Assembly (NCBI RefSeq): GCF_006874645.1
Contig: NZ_CP030082.1
Span: 682,001 to 746,000 of the forward strand
DNA length: 64,000 nt
Source: Bdellovibrio sp. ZAP7
GTDB lineage: Bacteria; Bdellovibrionota; Bdellovibrionia; Bdellovibrionales; Bdellovibrionaceae
Direction of reading: 5' to 3'
Shown here: positions 15,854-25,411 of the stretch, piece by piece
Position numbering within the stretch: position 1 is the stretch's first letter
Layout of the letters: every line of letters begins with the position of its first letter
Position numbers and translations under genes: made by a program
Notes under the pieces: generated by a model
The model's database searches: none
What the model was told of the DNA's origin: nothing
Seen by the model: the letters and a program-made list of their open reading frames with translations, nothing else

Positions 15854-17467
15854 CTAGATCAAACCTCGCACCACAATAGTGTCGTGTGCAGGGTCTTGTT
15901 GTTCTGGAAAATCGATATTGTAGTGAATGCCACGGCTTTCCTCGCGGCGAAGAGCACACTCCACTGACAGATTTGCAACAATCGCAATATTACGAAGTTC
16001 CAGGATGTCAGAGTGGATTTTCATATTGGAATAATAACCTTTAAGCTCGGAAAGAATATTTTCCAAACGGTGTTGTGCGCGCTCCAAGCGTTTGTTGGAG
16101 CGAACAATCCCCATATAGTTCCACATCAGGCGACGGATTTCCTCCCACATGTGAGTGATGACGATCATCTCATCGTCATTGGATTCCTCGGGATGGGTCC
16201 AGGCTTTGGGTTCCATCGGGAAAAGTTTAATCGAATCCCCTTGTGCTTTGAGTTGTTCAGAACAGTTGTGAGCTGTCGTCAAACACTCAAGAAGTGAGTT
16301 CGAGGCCAAACGATTTGCGCCATGCAATCCCGTGCAAGCTGTTTCACCAATTGCCCACAAACCCGGTATATCGGTGCGACCATTTTCATCCGTCAAAACA
16401 CCACCGCAAAGGTAATGGGCGGCGGGAACAACGGGGATTGGTTGCTTCGTCATATCGATTCCCAGTTCCATGCACTTTGCATAAATTGTGGGGAATCGTT
16501 GTTTCAAAAATTCTGCATCCAACTTGGTCATGTCCAGATAAACGCATTCGGCTCCGGTGCGTTTCATTTCTTTATCGATGGAGCGAGCCACCACGTCCCT
16601 CGGAGCCAGTGAGGCAAGTTTGTGATATTTGTGCATAAAGGGTTCGCCCTTCGCATCGATCAAAACTCCACCTTCACCACGCAAAGCTTCTGAAATCAAA
16701 AAGTTGCGAGAGCTTGGGTGAAACAGACACGTCGGGTGAAATTGCATGAACTCCAAATTCGCGATTCGCGCGCCCACGCGGTAAGCCATGGCGATGCCGT
16801 CGCCGGTCGCACCACTCCAATTGGAAGTGTAAAGGTAGACTTTCCCGGCGCCACCGGTTGCAAGGGCTGTGTTTTTTGCTACAAAAGTGTGCACTTCGCC
16901 TGTGTTTTTATCCAACGCATAGGCGCCGATGCAAGTCACCGGAGTCATGTCTGTTGGATCGACTTCTTTGTTCACGATCAAATCGATGGCGTTAAAGCGC
17001 TCCAGGAGAGTGATATTATCGTGTTCACGAACTCGCGCCAAAAGTGTGCGGTGAATTTCTAAACCCGTTTGATCTTCGAAGTGCAAAATGCGGCGAAAGC
17101 TGTGTCCGCCCTCGCGCGTCAAATCGATTTGATCTGTTTCTTCTCCGCCTTTTTTTCGAAGGTCGAAATGAACACCCCAGTTTATTAAATCCTCAATACG
17201 ATCAGGGGCTTGGTGGATGTAATTATAGACCACGGTTTCTCTACAAAGACCCGCTCCCGCCACCAATGTGTCCTGGATGTGGGCCTCAAAACTGTCTTCC
17301 TCCGACATCACAGCTGCGATTCCACCTTGAGCCATCGAGGAGTTGGTATCGGTCATTTTTTCTTTAGCAAGCACGATCACCTTACCATGCGAAGCCATTT
17401 TCAAAGCTAAAGCGAGACCGGCGGAACCAGAACCAATAATTAAAACGTCACTGCGATGGGTACTCAT
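15854..17467 (-). CDS. nadB: L-aspartate oxidase
   Basis: An FAD-dependent enzyme that oxidises L-aspartate to iminoaspartate, the first step of de novo NAD synthesis. Seen: dinucleotide-binding [15 protein letters not shown] at residues 8-22, [10 protein letters not shown], the active-site loop [29 protein letters not shown], the capping-domain Arg segment [11 protein letters not shown] and [23 protein letters not shown]-type flavin contacts (here AIGETACTG). A C-terminal helical domain follows. At 537 aa it matches E. coli NadB (540). ATG 17467 has AAAGG upstream. No nadA or nadC lies alongside. Confidence 0.96.
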   Translation of the reverse strand: [537 protein letters not shown]

Positions 17468-17478
17468 AATGCTGCCTT

Positions 17479-17512
17479 TCTAGTGCCTTTTAGTGCCTTT
17501 GGCAAAGGAGTC
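17479..17512. repeat. Short tandem repeat and palindrome upstream of nadB
   Basis: TAGTGCCTTT occurs twice in direct succession (17481-17500), and the second copy runs into CCTTTGGCAAAGG, a small palindrome. The element lies in the divergent region between nadB and the sensor-kinase gene and could be an operator, but nothing identifies a regulator. Confidence 0.35.
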
Positions 17513-17615
17513 TTGCTTGATTCTTGCCAATTAATAAATCTACAATGAAATCAAAGACTCACATGTGAAATAGCTACGCGGTGAGTATAGGTTGTGACAG
17601 GAAGGAACAGCTCTG

Positions 17616-19766
17616 ATGAAAGTGAAACTCCTAGCAGTGTTGATCGCAGTGGCGGCGCTATTTATTGGCGCGGTCTTGTGGCGAACAGATAGCTTCGTTT
17701 ACGGCGATCGCATGAATTGGGTTGAGGCACAGACACGCACACAGATTAGTTCTATCTCCCGTTCTTTGGGGGGCGAACTGAAGTCCTTGCAAAGACTGAC
17801 AGCTACTTTCAATACGGACAACTTTCAAAAAAACAGAATCAACTGGTCAACGATTGCGCCGTACTATGCAGTAGCATCAGTCGCGGTGAATGGTTCTGAT
17901 ATCGAGCCGCAAGTTTTACTGACCAAAGATAATTCTAAAGCAGCGAACTGGAATAATGCTTTCGTCAAAGCGGCCTTGGGAAAAATTGATAACCGCACAA
18001 ACGATTTAAAATTCTTTATCAAGCCATTCCAGGACACGAACCGTGGACGTTACGTAGCGGTGGTGTTGATTGAAGGTAATCGTGGTTACGCGCTTTTTAG
18101 TTCCGGTGAAATTTTCCAATCGCAAATTGATTCTGAACGTGGAAGCTTAAGTTCTTTCTCTATCGTTACAACAAACGGTCTAACGGTGGGGCACACGATT
18201 CCTGAATATCTGGGAACGGTGATGCGCGACGATCCAATGTTCCGCGAGATCGCAAAAAGTGGCGCCACTCATGGGGGCGGTGTTGTTGATGTAAATGCGA
18301 AACAAAAACTTTACGGCATGTTCGAACAAGTTCCACAAAGTAATCTGTGGGTGCTAAGTTCAGCACCGATGGCCGAAGCGTTAAAAGGTCGCACCGGTTT
18401 ATGGTGGCAGTTTGCACTGATGGGCTTGGGTCTGGTGTTGGTGGGACTTGCTGCTGTATTGTGGGTGGTGGCGCCTGCAGAAAATAAAATTGAAAAGTTA
18501 GAATCAGATCTGGTCGCAGCACAAAAGAAAGCCGCGGCAGCACCTGCGGTTGAAAAAACGGTGATCGCTGATCCCGAGACGGCACAAAATGAAAAAGTAC
18601 AAACTTCCATGCGCGTGGCTTCCGCTTTGGCGCATGAAATGCGTGGGCCGCTAAGTTCCATCCTGGGTTACTCGCAAATGATTTTGGCGAAGCATCCAGA
18701 GGGCGAGATCGTCGACAACACCGATTCGATCTTACGCGAAACTCGTGCAGCCCGCGAAATCATCAATAAACTTTTGGGATACGCTGGCGAAGAGATCAAA
18801 GAAAAAAATTCCATGAAAGTGGAAGGTCCTTTGGCTCGTGCTTTGAAAAACTTGGAAGGGGAGTTGCAGAACAAAGGCGTGAAACTGGTTCGCAATATCC
18901 AGGAGACAGCAGCGGTGGATTTGCATGCCGATGCTTTGACCAAAGCATTTGAAAACATTCTGACGAATTCCATCGAGGCGATGGAGCGCATGCCGAAAAA
19001 AGAAATCAAGATTGAACTTTTCGAAGACGCTTCCGGAATTCATCTTTCCTTCGAAGATTCTGGCGAGGGAATCGATTCTGCAAATCTATCCAAGATTTTC
19101 GATCCGTTCTTTACCACGCGCTCTTTCAAAAATCACATGGGCTTGGGATTGTCCGCGGCCTTTGGTGTTTTGAAAGAGCACAATGCAGAAGTCAAAGTTA
19201 CTTCCCAGCGTGGCTTTGGTGCCAAGGTGATGATCACGTTTAAAAAACAGCAATCAGTCAGCGTGATCAAGGCGCCGACGATGAAGGCTGATGAAGTGAC
19301 GCCTCTCCCGGTGGCGCCAGTCGCACCCGTGGTTGAGAAAATCCAAATTCAAGGCGAAGTGCTGCAATTGAAAGAAGAGTCTCCTCACCGCGAAGAAGCG
19401 GAGACTGAATTCCTGGAGGCTAAAATGCAATCATCTGTTGGCACTCATTCTCCATTGGACGTGAATCTCGATAAGCTTTTTGAAATGCCTGATGAGCCAA
19501 CAGTGGTGGCCGGATCCACGGAACAGACAGATGAAACTGAAGCGGTAAAACCGACTGAAGAAAATGGTTCTAAGCCACAAGCTCCGGATCTGGATTTTGT
19601 CGACAACTCTTCTGAAGAACGCACTGTGATCGCATCGTCAGCTCCGGTTGATGATGAGTTTACTCCGGTCAGCCTGGTGAACGCGCCAAGTACACCGGCG
19701 CCGACAAAGAAATCCAAAGTTGATGGTTATCAGGTCGAAATTCGCAGACCTGGAAAGAGGACGTAA
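17616..19766 (+). CDS. Membrane sensor histidine kinase, 716 aa
   Basis: Layout: TM1 about residues 5-22, a periplasmic sensor region of ~240 residues (Cache-like by size and strand pattern), and TM2 about 262-288. Then come a short coiled linker, a HisKA domain with phospho-acceptor His340 (LAHEMRGPLSS) and a HATPase_c domain with N box (FENILTNSIEAM), G1 (EDSGEGID), F box (FFTTRS) and G2 (MGLGLS). The last ~170 residues are acidic, Pro/Val/Thr-rich and apparently disordered. No standard response regulator follows; the next gene, starting immediately after the stop, is a pseudo-receiver/GGDEF-like protein that may be its partner. The signal sensed is unknown. Confidence 0.92.
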   Translation: MKVKLLAVLIAVAALFIGAVLWRTDSFVYGDRMNWVEAQTRTQISSISRSLGGELKSLQRLTATFNTDNFQKNRINWSTIAPYYAVASVAVNGSDIEPQVLLTKDNSKAANWNNAFVKAALGKIDNRTNDLKFFIKPFQDTNRGRYVAVVLIEGNRGYALFSSGEIFQSQIDSERGSLSSFSIVTTNGLTVGHTIPEYLGTVMRDDPMFREIAKSGATHGGGVVDVNAKQKLYGMFEQVPQSNLWVLSSAPMAEALKGRTGLWWQFALMGLGLVLVGLAAVLWVVAPAENKIEKLESDLVAAQKKAAAAPAVEKTVIADPETAQNEKVQTSMRVASALAHEMRGPLSSILGYSQMILAKHPEGEIVDNTDSILRETRAAREIINKLLGYAGEEIKEKNSMKVEGPLARALKNLEGELQNKGVKLVRNIQETAAVDLHADALTKAFENILTNSIEAMERMPKKEIKIELFEDASGIHLSFEDSGEGIDSANLSKIFDPFFTTRSFKNHMGLGLSAAFGVLKEHNAEVKVTSQRGFGAKVMITFKKQQSVSVIKAPTMKADEVTPLPVAPVAPVVEKIQIQGEVLQLKEESPHREEAETEFLEAKMQSSVGTHSPLDVNLDKLFEMPDEPTVVAGSTEQTDETEAVKPTEENGSKPQAPDLDFVDNSSEERTVIASSAPVDDEFTPVSLVNAPSTPAPTKKSKVDGYQVEIRRPGKRT

Positions 19767-21254
19767 TTGGAAATACGTGATCATAGTTCTCAGTTTACCG
19801 TTTATGTATTCACATCTGATGTGGATCAGGGCGCTGCCATGAAAGTTCATCTTTCACAGGCTGGCTATGATGCGTACTTCATTCATGATCCCGAACAACT
19901 TGAACAACGATTAAATGATACACCTCCGCATCTTTTGGTTTTCTCGACGGCGACTTTGGCGGGAGCGCTAAGTGACTTTGTCGTGCACGTCCAAAAGATC
20001 AACGACGAGATTCGCTTTATCGCTATTTCTTCATTAAGCCAGTTTGAAATTTTAAAGCAGTATGAGAGCTTCGGCTTCATGGATGTAATTTCAGACGAGG
20101 CCGCTGCGATTGAGTCGCGCGTATTGTGGGCAGTGGATCGTGCCTGCGAAAAAATGTATCTGTCTTTCCAAAATGAACAACTTTTTGAAGACTTGGAATC
20201 GACCAAGAAACAACTGGAAGATGTTCATGCCGCAGCCGTAAAGACCATGCAGCACCAAGAAGAGGAAGCCGCACGTCCTTCTTTCCCAATGCGAATTGCT
20301 GAGTACCGTTCTGCGCAAAGCAAGGAAGACATGATTCAGAGATTTTTGAACGGGATCTCCGGTTCCCGTTGCTTGTTCTTTAAATTTCTTCCTTCAGTTC
20401 GCAGCTTCGTCGCGACTCACGCGAATGGCATTGACGCCGCACAAATTCAAGGTGTGGGCTCACAATTGACGACCGAGGAAATGAAGGACCTGGGTTCATT
20501 ATTGGCGATGGGATTGTTGCCGGCTAAATTCTCGTCGATGTTGGTTGAAGCCTTTCATTTGAATCCTCCGAAAGCGATTCCACTTTATGGGAATAGCCAG
20601 TTGGAAGGGCTTTTCGTTTATTCTGGTAGCATGGATAGCAAGGCTGTGGCCCAGCTGACGGATGAATACACATTATTTAATCTGTGCTATTCCAACTTTG
20701 TTTTGGAAAAGAAGGTCGACGCGCTAGAAGTCCAAGATTTCGTAACAGAGCTTTATAATCGCAATCACTACGTTAAGATCATGGAAGAAGAAGTAGCCCG
20801 TGCGCGTCGTTTGAAGCAGCCGTTAGCTATTGTGAAGATTTCCATGGATGATTTTTATGAGATTGAATCATCTTTGGGTGAAGCAGTGAGAGATGAGTTG
20901 CTTAAATCTCTCGCAACGGTCATAGCAAAATCAAGCCGTACGAACGATACGAATTACAGAACTGCCGCGAATGAGTTGACGATGGTGTTGCCTCACTGTT
21001 CTAAAAAAGGCGCAGCCTTAAGAGCGGAGCGTGTTCGTCGTGTAGTCGAGGGCAGTTCGTTCCTGGACAAAGGAATGAAAATTTCTATCAGCCTGGGTGT
21101 CAGTGAATATCCTTCCTTGTGCGACTCTGCCAAGACTTTGGATGAAACTGCAGCCAAAGCTCTGGCGCATATTGCAGATAAGGGCGGAAACAAAATCTGT
21201 TTGTATAAAGCCCCTGAAAGTCACAAGCCTGAATTCGAAGTTCCGGCTGAATAG
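19767..21254 (+). CDS. Pseudo-receiver / degenerate GGDEF signalling protein, 495 aa
   Basis: Residues ~10-130 have receiver-like alternation, but the phosphorylatable Asp position reads LLVFSTATL, with Ser and Thr and no Asp. A coiled linker and a GAF-like middle (~170-315) follow. Residues ~325-480 are a GGDEF domain by pattern (VTELYNRNHYVKIMEEEVARAR, ISLGVSEYP), but the signature GG(D/E)EF is replaced by AANEL, so cyclase activity is unlikely. The start is TTG directly after the kinase stop, with AAAGAGG suitably upstream. Neighbours suggest a non-catalytic effector or scaffold for the sensor kinase. Confidence 0.85.
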   Translation: MEIRDHSSQFTVYVFTSDVDQGAAMKVHLSQAGYDAYFIHDPEQLEQRLNDTPPHLLVFSTATLAGALSDFVVHVQKINDEIRFIAISSLSQFEILKQYESFGFMDVISDEAAAIESRVLWAVDRACEKMYLSFQNEQLFEDLESTKKQLEDVHAAAVKTMQHQEEEAARPSFPMRIAEYRSAQSKEDMIQRFLNGISGSRCLFFKFLPSVRSFVATHANGIDAAQIQGVGSQLTTEEMKDLGSLLAMGLLPAKFSSMLVEAFHLNPPKAIPLYGNSQLEGLFVYSGSMDSKAVAQLTDEYTLFNLCYSNFVLEKKVDALEVQDFVTELYNRNHYVKIMEEEVARARRLKQPLAIVKISMDDFYEIESSLGEAVRDELLKSLATVIAKSSRTNDTNYRTAANELTMVLPHCSKKGAALRAERVRRVVEGSSFLDKGMKISISLGVSEYPSLCDSAKTLDETAAKALAHIADKGGNKICLYKAPESHKPEFEVPAE

Positions 21255-21259
21255 GATTA

Positions 21260-22444
21260 GTGTTTTTAATGGAAATGTTTCGAAAAACTTTTGCGGAAAT
21301 TAATTTAGACAACCTGACACACAACATTCGTGTCTTGCAGAAAGCGTTTCCGCAAAGATTCCTTTGTCCCATGGTAAAGGCGAATGCTTATGGTCACGGT
21401 GACGTAAAGTTAGCCCTGCATCTGGAAAAGCTCGGCATTCAAAACCTGGGCGTGTGCTTGATCGAAGAAGGACTATTGCTTCGTCAGTCTGGTGTGAAAA
21501 CAAATATTCTCGTTTTCCGCGGCTTTGATAAAAAAGGTGCGAAAGCCATCCTTGATAACAATATGACTCCCGTGGTGAGTTCCTGGGATCAAATTGAGGC
21601 TTTGGAGCAAGTCGCTGATAAAAAAGTCAGTGTGCATGTGAAGTTTGATACGGGCATGAATCGTCTGGGATTCCGTACAGAAGAGGCGGAAAAGGTTTTT
21701 GCGCGTCTGAATGGGCATGCGAAAATTGAAGTGAAGGCGTTGTGCACGCATCTTTACATTGGCGAAAATGCTGATGAGCGGGATCAAACCAGTGCTCATC
21801 AATTGCAAAAGTTAAACAAGGTTTCTGAAATTTTTAAGTCTATGAACGTGTTCTGCCATGCTTTGAATAGTTCTGGAATTTTGAATCTGATGCAGCTGAT
21901 GAAAGACGGAGCGAATGATTCCAAGCATCCGCTGTTGATGCAAAACTGGGGGATTCGTCCCGGTTTGATGATTTATGGTTACAGTTCTTTAGGGCGCCCG
22001 GATGTGGGTGACTTAAAACCGGTGATGACTTTAAAGTCGGTGGTGAATAATTTCCGTCAGGTCAAAAAAGGTGAAACTGTTTCTTACGGTGCCAGATGGA
22101 CAGCTTCACGTGATTCGGTGATCGCGGTGATCTCGATTGGTTATGGTGATGGTTATCACCGTCTGCTAACCAATCAGACGCACGTTTTGTTTAACGGACA
22201 AAAAGCTCCGATCACAGGAACTGTGTGCATGGATTATTTGATGGTTGACGTAACAGACATCGTACAAGGTAAAGATCTTGCGAACTTGATGGACCAGGAA
22301 GTGATTTTGTTTGGCTGGGATCAAGCGGGTCATTTGTTGTCTGCCGATGAAATTGCCAAAAAGGCCCATACCATTTCTTACGAAATGCTGACCAGCGTGG
22401 GTGCGCGAGTGCCTCGCGTTTATGTCGGTAAGGAGATCGGATGA
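21260..22444 (+). CDS. alr: Alanine racemase
   Basis: This PLP enzyme interconverts L- and D-alanine for peptidoglycan. Seen: the PLP-lysine motif PMVKANAYGHG, HVKFDTGMNRLGF, the phosphate-binding RPGLMIYGY region, the C-terminal beta domain with VSYGARWTA, ISIGYGDGYHR and the catalytic-Tyr neighbourhood VCMDYLMVDVT. The length (about 390 aa) is slightly longer than E. coli Alr (359). Candidate starts are GTG 21260, ATG 21269 and ATG 21275; AGGA at 21253-21256 fits none perfectly. The 3' end overlaps mlaE by 4 nt (ATGA). Confidence 0.95.
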   Translation: MFLMEMFRKTFAEINLDNLTHNIRVLQKAFPQRFLCPMVKANAYGHGDVKLALHLEKLGIQNLGVCLIEEGLLLRQSGVKTNILVFRGFDKKGAKAILDNNMTPVVSSWDQIEALEQVADKKVSVHVKFDTGMNRLGFRTEEAEKVFARLNGHAKIEVKALCTHLYIGENADERDQTSAHQLQKLNKVSEIFKSMNVFCHALNSSGILNLMQLMKDGANDSKHPLLMQNWGIRPGLMIYGYSSLGRPDVGDLKPVMTLKSVVNNFRQVKKGETVSYGARWTASRDSVIAVISIGYGDGYHRLLTNQTHVLFNGQKAPITGTVCMDYLMVDVTDIVQGKDLANLMDQEVILFGWDQAGHLLSADEIAKKAHTISYEMLTSVGARVPRVYVGKEIG

Positions 22445-23277
22445 GTTCACAAACGCTGGTGCAAAAAACTGCCTTTGCGATTTCCTGGGTCGGCTCCTCG
22501 GTGATCCAATTTTTCCGCGGCTTCATAGAGGCCACGGGTAAGATGATGATTTTTTTCAACGAAAGCGTGCGTTTGATTTTCGCCAAGCCTTCGCGTTTTC
22601 CAGAAATTATCAAGCACATGGAGTTCATCGGAAATCAGTCCATTTGGATCATTTGTTTGACAGGTGGATTCACGGGCCTTGCCTTGTCGTTTCAAATTTA
22701 CCTGGGCTTTAAAATGTTTAATGCCGTGAACATGGTGGGGCCGGTTGTGGCTCTGGGGATTACTCGTGAGTTGGGTCCGGTGTTGACGGGATTAATTGTT
22801 GCCGCTCGTGCCGGAGGGGCCATGGCTGCACGTCTCGGTACCATGCGCGTAAATGAACAAATCGATGCTCTGGAAGTAATGGGCGTTAATACTAAGCAAT
22901 ACCTTATCTCTCCGAGAATGGTGGCGGCCTTCATTTGTATGCCTCTTTTGACAGCGGTCTTCGATTTCGTGGCGATGATGGGCAGCTGGTTTTTGTGTGT
23001 GCGCCTGGTGCAACTGGATGAGGCGATCTTCTGGCAAAAAATTCGCGACATGATCGAAGTTAAACATATCAACGAAGGTCTTTTCAAAGGCGCTGTCTTT
23101 GGAATCTTTTTTGCTTTGATTTGTACTTACCGCGGTTTCAACACCACGGGCGGAGCCAAAGGTGTTGGGGAAGCCACGAATCAAGGCGTGGTTCAAAGCA
23201 TGGTTATGATTATTATTCTGGATTATTTCCTGACGAATTTGATTCGCGTGTATTACAGTCTGTCGGGGATTTCTTAA
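22441..23277 (+). CDS. mlaE: MlaE-family ABC permease
   Basis: A MlaE/YrbE (DUF140) permease, the inner-membrane core of an MCE phospholipid transporter. Several TM segments are visible (IWIICLTGGFTGLALSFQIYLG, VAALGITRELGPVLTGLIVAAR type, FICMPLLTAVFDFVAM, GAVFGIFFALICTYRGF). The conserved stretch with ELGPVLTG, ARAGGAMAARLGTM and EQIDALEVMG is diagnostic. The length (278) is near E. coli MlaE (260) with an N-terminal amphipathic extension. It overlaps alr by 4 nt and mlaF by 1 nt (TAATG). Partners are MlaF and MlaD downstream; no MlaB (STAS) gene is adjacent. Confidence 0.95.
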   Translation: MSSQTLVQKTAFAISWVGSSVIQFFRGFIEATGKMMIFFNESVRLIFAKPSRFPEIIKHMEFIGNQSIWIICLTGGFTGLALSFQIYLGFKMFNAVNMVGPVVALGITRELGPVLTGLIVAARAGGAMAARLGTMRVNEQIDALEVMGVNTKQYLISPRMVAAFICMPLLTAVFDFVAMMGSWFLCVRLVQLDEAIFWQKIRDMIEVKHINEGLFKGAVFGIFFALICTYRGFNTTGGAKGVGEATNQGVVQSMVMIIILDYFLTNLIRVYYSLSGIS

Positions 23278-24044
23278 TGTTTAAACAACAGTCGGCAGTT
23301 CAAATTCGTGATCTGAAAAAAACTTTTGATGGGGTTGACTTCGTTCTTAAGGGAGTTGATTTGGAAATTCCCCGTGGGAGTTTGACGGCAATCATCGGCT
23401 TTTCGGGAACCGGAAAATCGGTGGTGTTAAAGCATTTGCTGGGTTTATATAAACCGACTTCGGGAAGCATCGAAGTTTTGGGGCAGGATCTGAGTCAAAT
23501 GAATGAAGACGAGCTGACAAAGTTTCGCCAAAAGTTCGGCGTTCTTTTTCAGTCTGCGGCCCTTTTTGATGATATGTCTGTTTTAGAAAACGTATGTTTT
23601 CCACTATTTGAACATCGTCGCGATCTTAAGGAGTCTCAAGTCCTTCGTATAGCCGAAGACAAACTTCACCAGGTCGGCCTGGACCCTAAGCACTACAAAA
23701 AACTTCCAAGTCAGATTTCGGGTGGTATGCAGAAAAGAACGGGTCTGGCGCGAGCTCTCGCCCTAGATCCAGAAATCCTGATCTATGATGAGCCGACCAC
23801 GGGTTTAGATCCCATTCTGACTGAAATGGTAGATAATTTAATTCTGGAGACTCATAAGAGCAGGAATGGACAACTGACCTCGATCATGGTTTCGCACGAT
23901 TTGTCCGCCGCGTTTAGGATTGCGGATCATATCGCGATGTTAGATAGTGGCAAGGTTTTGCTATTCGGGACTCCAGAGGACTTCTTCAACACCGATATTG
24001 AATTGGTTAAGAGGTTCGTGAATAAAGGGATGAAACACCAATGA
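23277..24044 (+). CDS. mlaF: MlaF-family ABC ATPase
   Basis: The ATP-binding subunit of the lipid transporter. Seen: Walker A GFSGTGKS, Q-loop FGVLFQSAALFDDMS (the FDDM sequence is typical of MlaF), signature SGGMQKRTGLARAL, Walker B ILIYDEPTTGLDP, and H-loop VSHDLSAAFRIADH. The start is taken as ATG 23277, sharing its A with the mlaE stop; this gives 255 aa, near the E. coli length (269). The in-frame extension upstream is only read-through of the mlaE region. The end overlaps mlaD by 4 nt. Confidence 0.95.
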   Translation: MFKQQSAVQIRDLKKTFDGVDFVLKGVDLEIPRGSLTAIIGFSGTGKSVVLKHLLGLYKPTSGSIEVLGQDLSQMNEDELTKFRQKFGVLFQSAALFDDMSVLENVCFPLFEHRRDLKESQVLRIAEDKLHQVGLDPKHYKKLPSQISGGMQKRTGLARALALDPEILIYDEPTTGLDPILTEMVDNLILETHKSRNGQLTSIMVSHDLSAAFRIADHIAMLDSGKVLLFGTPEDFFNTDIELVKRFVNKGMKHQ

Positions 24045-25408
24045 ATTGGCTTCGCGCTGCAGAGTTTAAAGTAGGTCTATTAGTGATCGTAGTTGGATCA
24101 TTGATTGCCGTTATGTCCATGCAGGTCAGCGAAGATCCTTCCTACCTTGGTCGTTCCAAAAAAGCCTGGTTCCTATTACCAAATGCGGGTGGCTTGGTTA
24201 AAAATTCAGCAATCCGTTCTGCTGGTATTCCTGTCGGCGTGATCAAAGACATTCGCTTGCAAGATGGTCAGGCTCGCGTGGATATCACGGTGAAATCTGA
24301 TGTGCCGATGACGACGTCCGCAGCCATCGAAATCAAAGCTCAAGGTATCTTGGGTGATGCTCATATCGAAGTTTATCCTGGTTCTCCGACAGATCCTCCA
24401 CTTCCTGATAATGCACAAATCCTGACGGTGAAAGCTGGTGGGTCTTTGGAAAACCTGATGACGCAGGTGGGTGAAGTAACGGCTTCTTTGAAAGTCGTCG
24501 CAAAAAACCTGGAAGAGGCGACGTCACAAGACGGCACTCGTAATCACGTCTTGGGTCGTATCATCAAGAATGTTGAAACGATCACAAAAGACCTGGCTCA
24601 AGTTACTACTGAAAACAAAGATAAAATTGGCGATATCGTGGACGAAGTTCACGACATCACATCAAGTTTGCGTGAAGTGATGAATGACAATAGCGATACC
24701 GGTATTAAGAAAACATGGGCTCGCTTGTCACAAACGATGAAAAACCTGGACGAGATCACGGGTAAAATCAACCGTGGTGAAGGTACTATCGGTAAACTTA
24801 TCAGCGACGAAGCAACGGCTGAAAAAGTGGACAGCGCGATCGATGGTTTGAGCGACATGGTCGGCTCTGCCAGCAAAATCGAAACAGCGTTTGATTTCAA
24901 AACGGATTATCTGGGCGAAGTTGGAAACTGGAAAACCACAGTCGGTGTGAAAATTCAGCCGGGCTTGGATCGTTATTACTACCTAGCTATCATCGACGAT
25001 CCCGTGGGTGTGGTGGAAACAACTCGTTATTCATACTCCGGCACACCTCCACAAGGTTCTGCAGAGTACTCTGAAAAGAAAACTTACGAAAACAAACTGA
25101 AATTCACTTTGCTATTCGCCAAAAATTTCTGGGACGTCACTCTTAAAGGGGGCGTGATCGAAAATGGCGGTGGTTTTGGTGTGGATTATTACTTCTTCCG
25201 CCGCAAAATGCGCGCGACAGTTGAGGCCTTCGATTTCACACGCACGAACCTTCGCGGTTCTTTGAGTTATTTCTTCTATCGTGGTCTTTATATCAATGCC
25301 GGTTGGAACGATGCTTTCAATAAAAACGATGCAAGCTCCAGCTTCATCGGTGGCGGTCTATATCTGACCAACGACGATTTAAAGCTCCTCTTAACGAAGG
25401 GGCTTTAA
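24041..25408 (+). CDS. mlaD: MCE-domain lipid-binding protein with beta-rich C-terminal extension, 455 aa
   Basis: One TM helix (residues ~9-28) anchors an MCE domain (~39-117: FLLPNAGGLVKNSAIRSAG, GVIKDI, ILGDAHIEVYPG) in the periplasm. MCE domains form hexameric rings that pass phospholipids. Residues ~135-285 are predicted long helix, as in tunnel-forming MCE proteins. From ~286 to 455 the sequence becomes strongly beta-alternating and aromatic (WDVTLKGGVIENGGGFGVDYYFF, then NLRGSLSYFFYRGLYINAGW), like an outer-membrane barrel segment. E. coli MlaD is only 183 aa. The C-terminus may dock at or insert in the outer membrane (inference). It forms a tight operon with mlaE and mlaF. Confidence 0.92.
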   Translation: MNWLRAAEFKVGLLVIVVGSLIAVMSMQVSEDPSYLGRSKKAWFLLPNAGGLVKNSAIRSAGIPVGVIKDIRLQDGQARVDITVKSDVPMTTSAAIEIKAQGILGDAHIEVYPGSPTDPPLPDNAQILTVKAGGSLENLMTQVGEVTASLKVVAKNLEEATSQDGTRNHVLGRIIKNVETITKDLAQVTTENKDKIGDIVDEVHDITSSLREVMNDNSDTGIKKTWARLSQTMKNLDEITGKINRGEGTIGKLISDEATAEKVDSAIDGLSDMVGSASKIETAFDFKTDYLGEVGNWKTTVGVKIQPGLDRYYYLAIIDDPVGVVETTRYSYSGTPPQGSAEYSEKKTYENKLKFTLLFAKNFWDVTLKGGVIENGGGFGVDYYFFRRKMRATVEAFDFTRTNLRGSLSYFFYRGLYINAGWNDAFNKNDASSSFIGGGLYLTNDDLKLLLTKGL

Positions 25409-25411
25409 TAT

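Noticed and set aside
23121..23276. N-terminal extension of MlaF by 52 residues
   Set aside because: The extra residues overlap mlaE in another frame; ATG 23277 sharing the mlaE stop gives the normal MlaF length.
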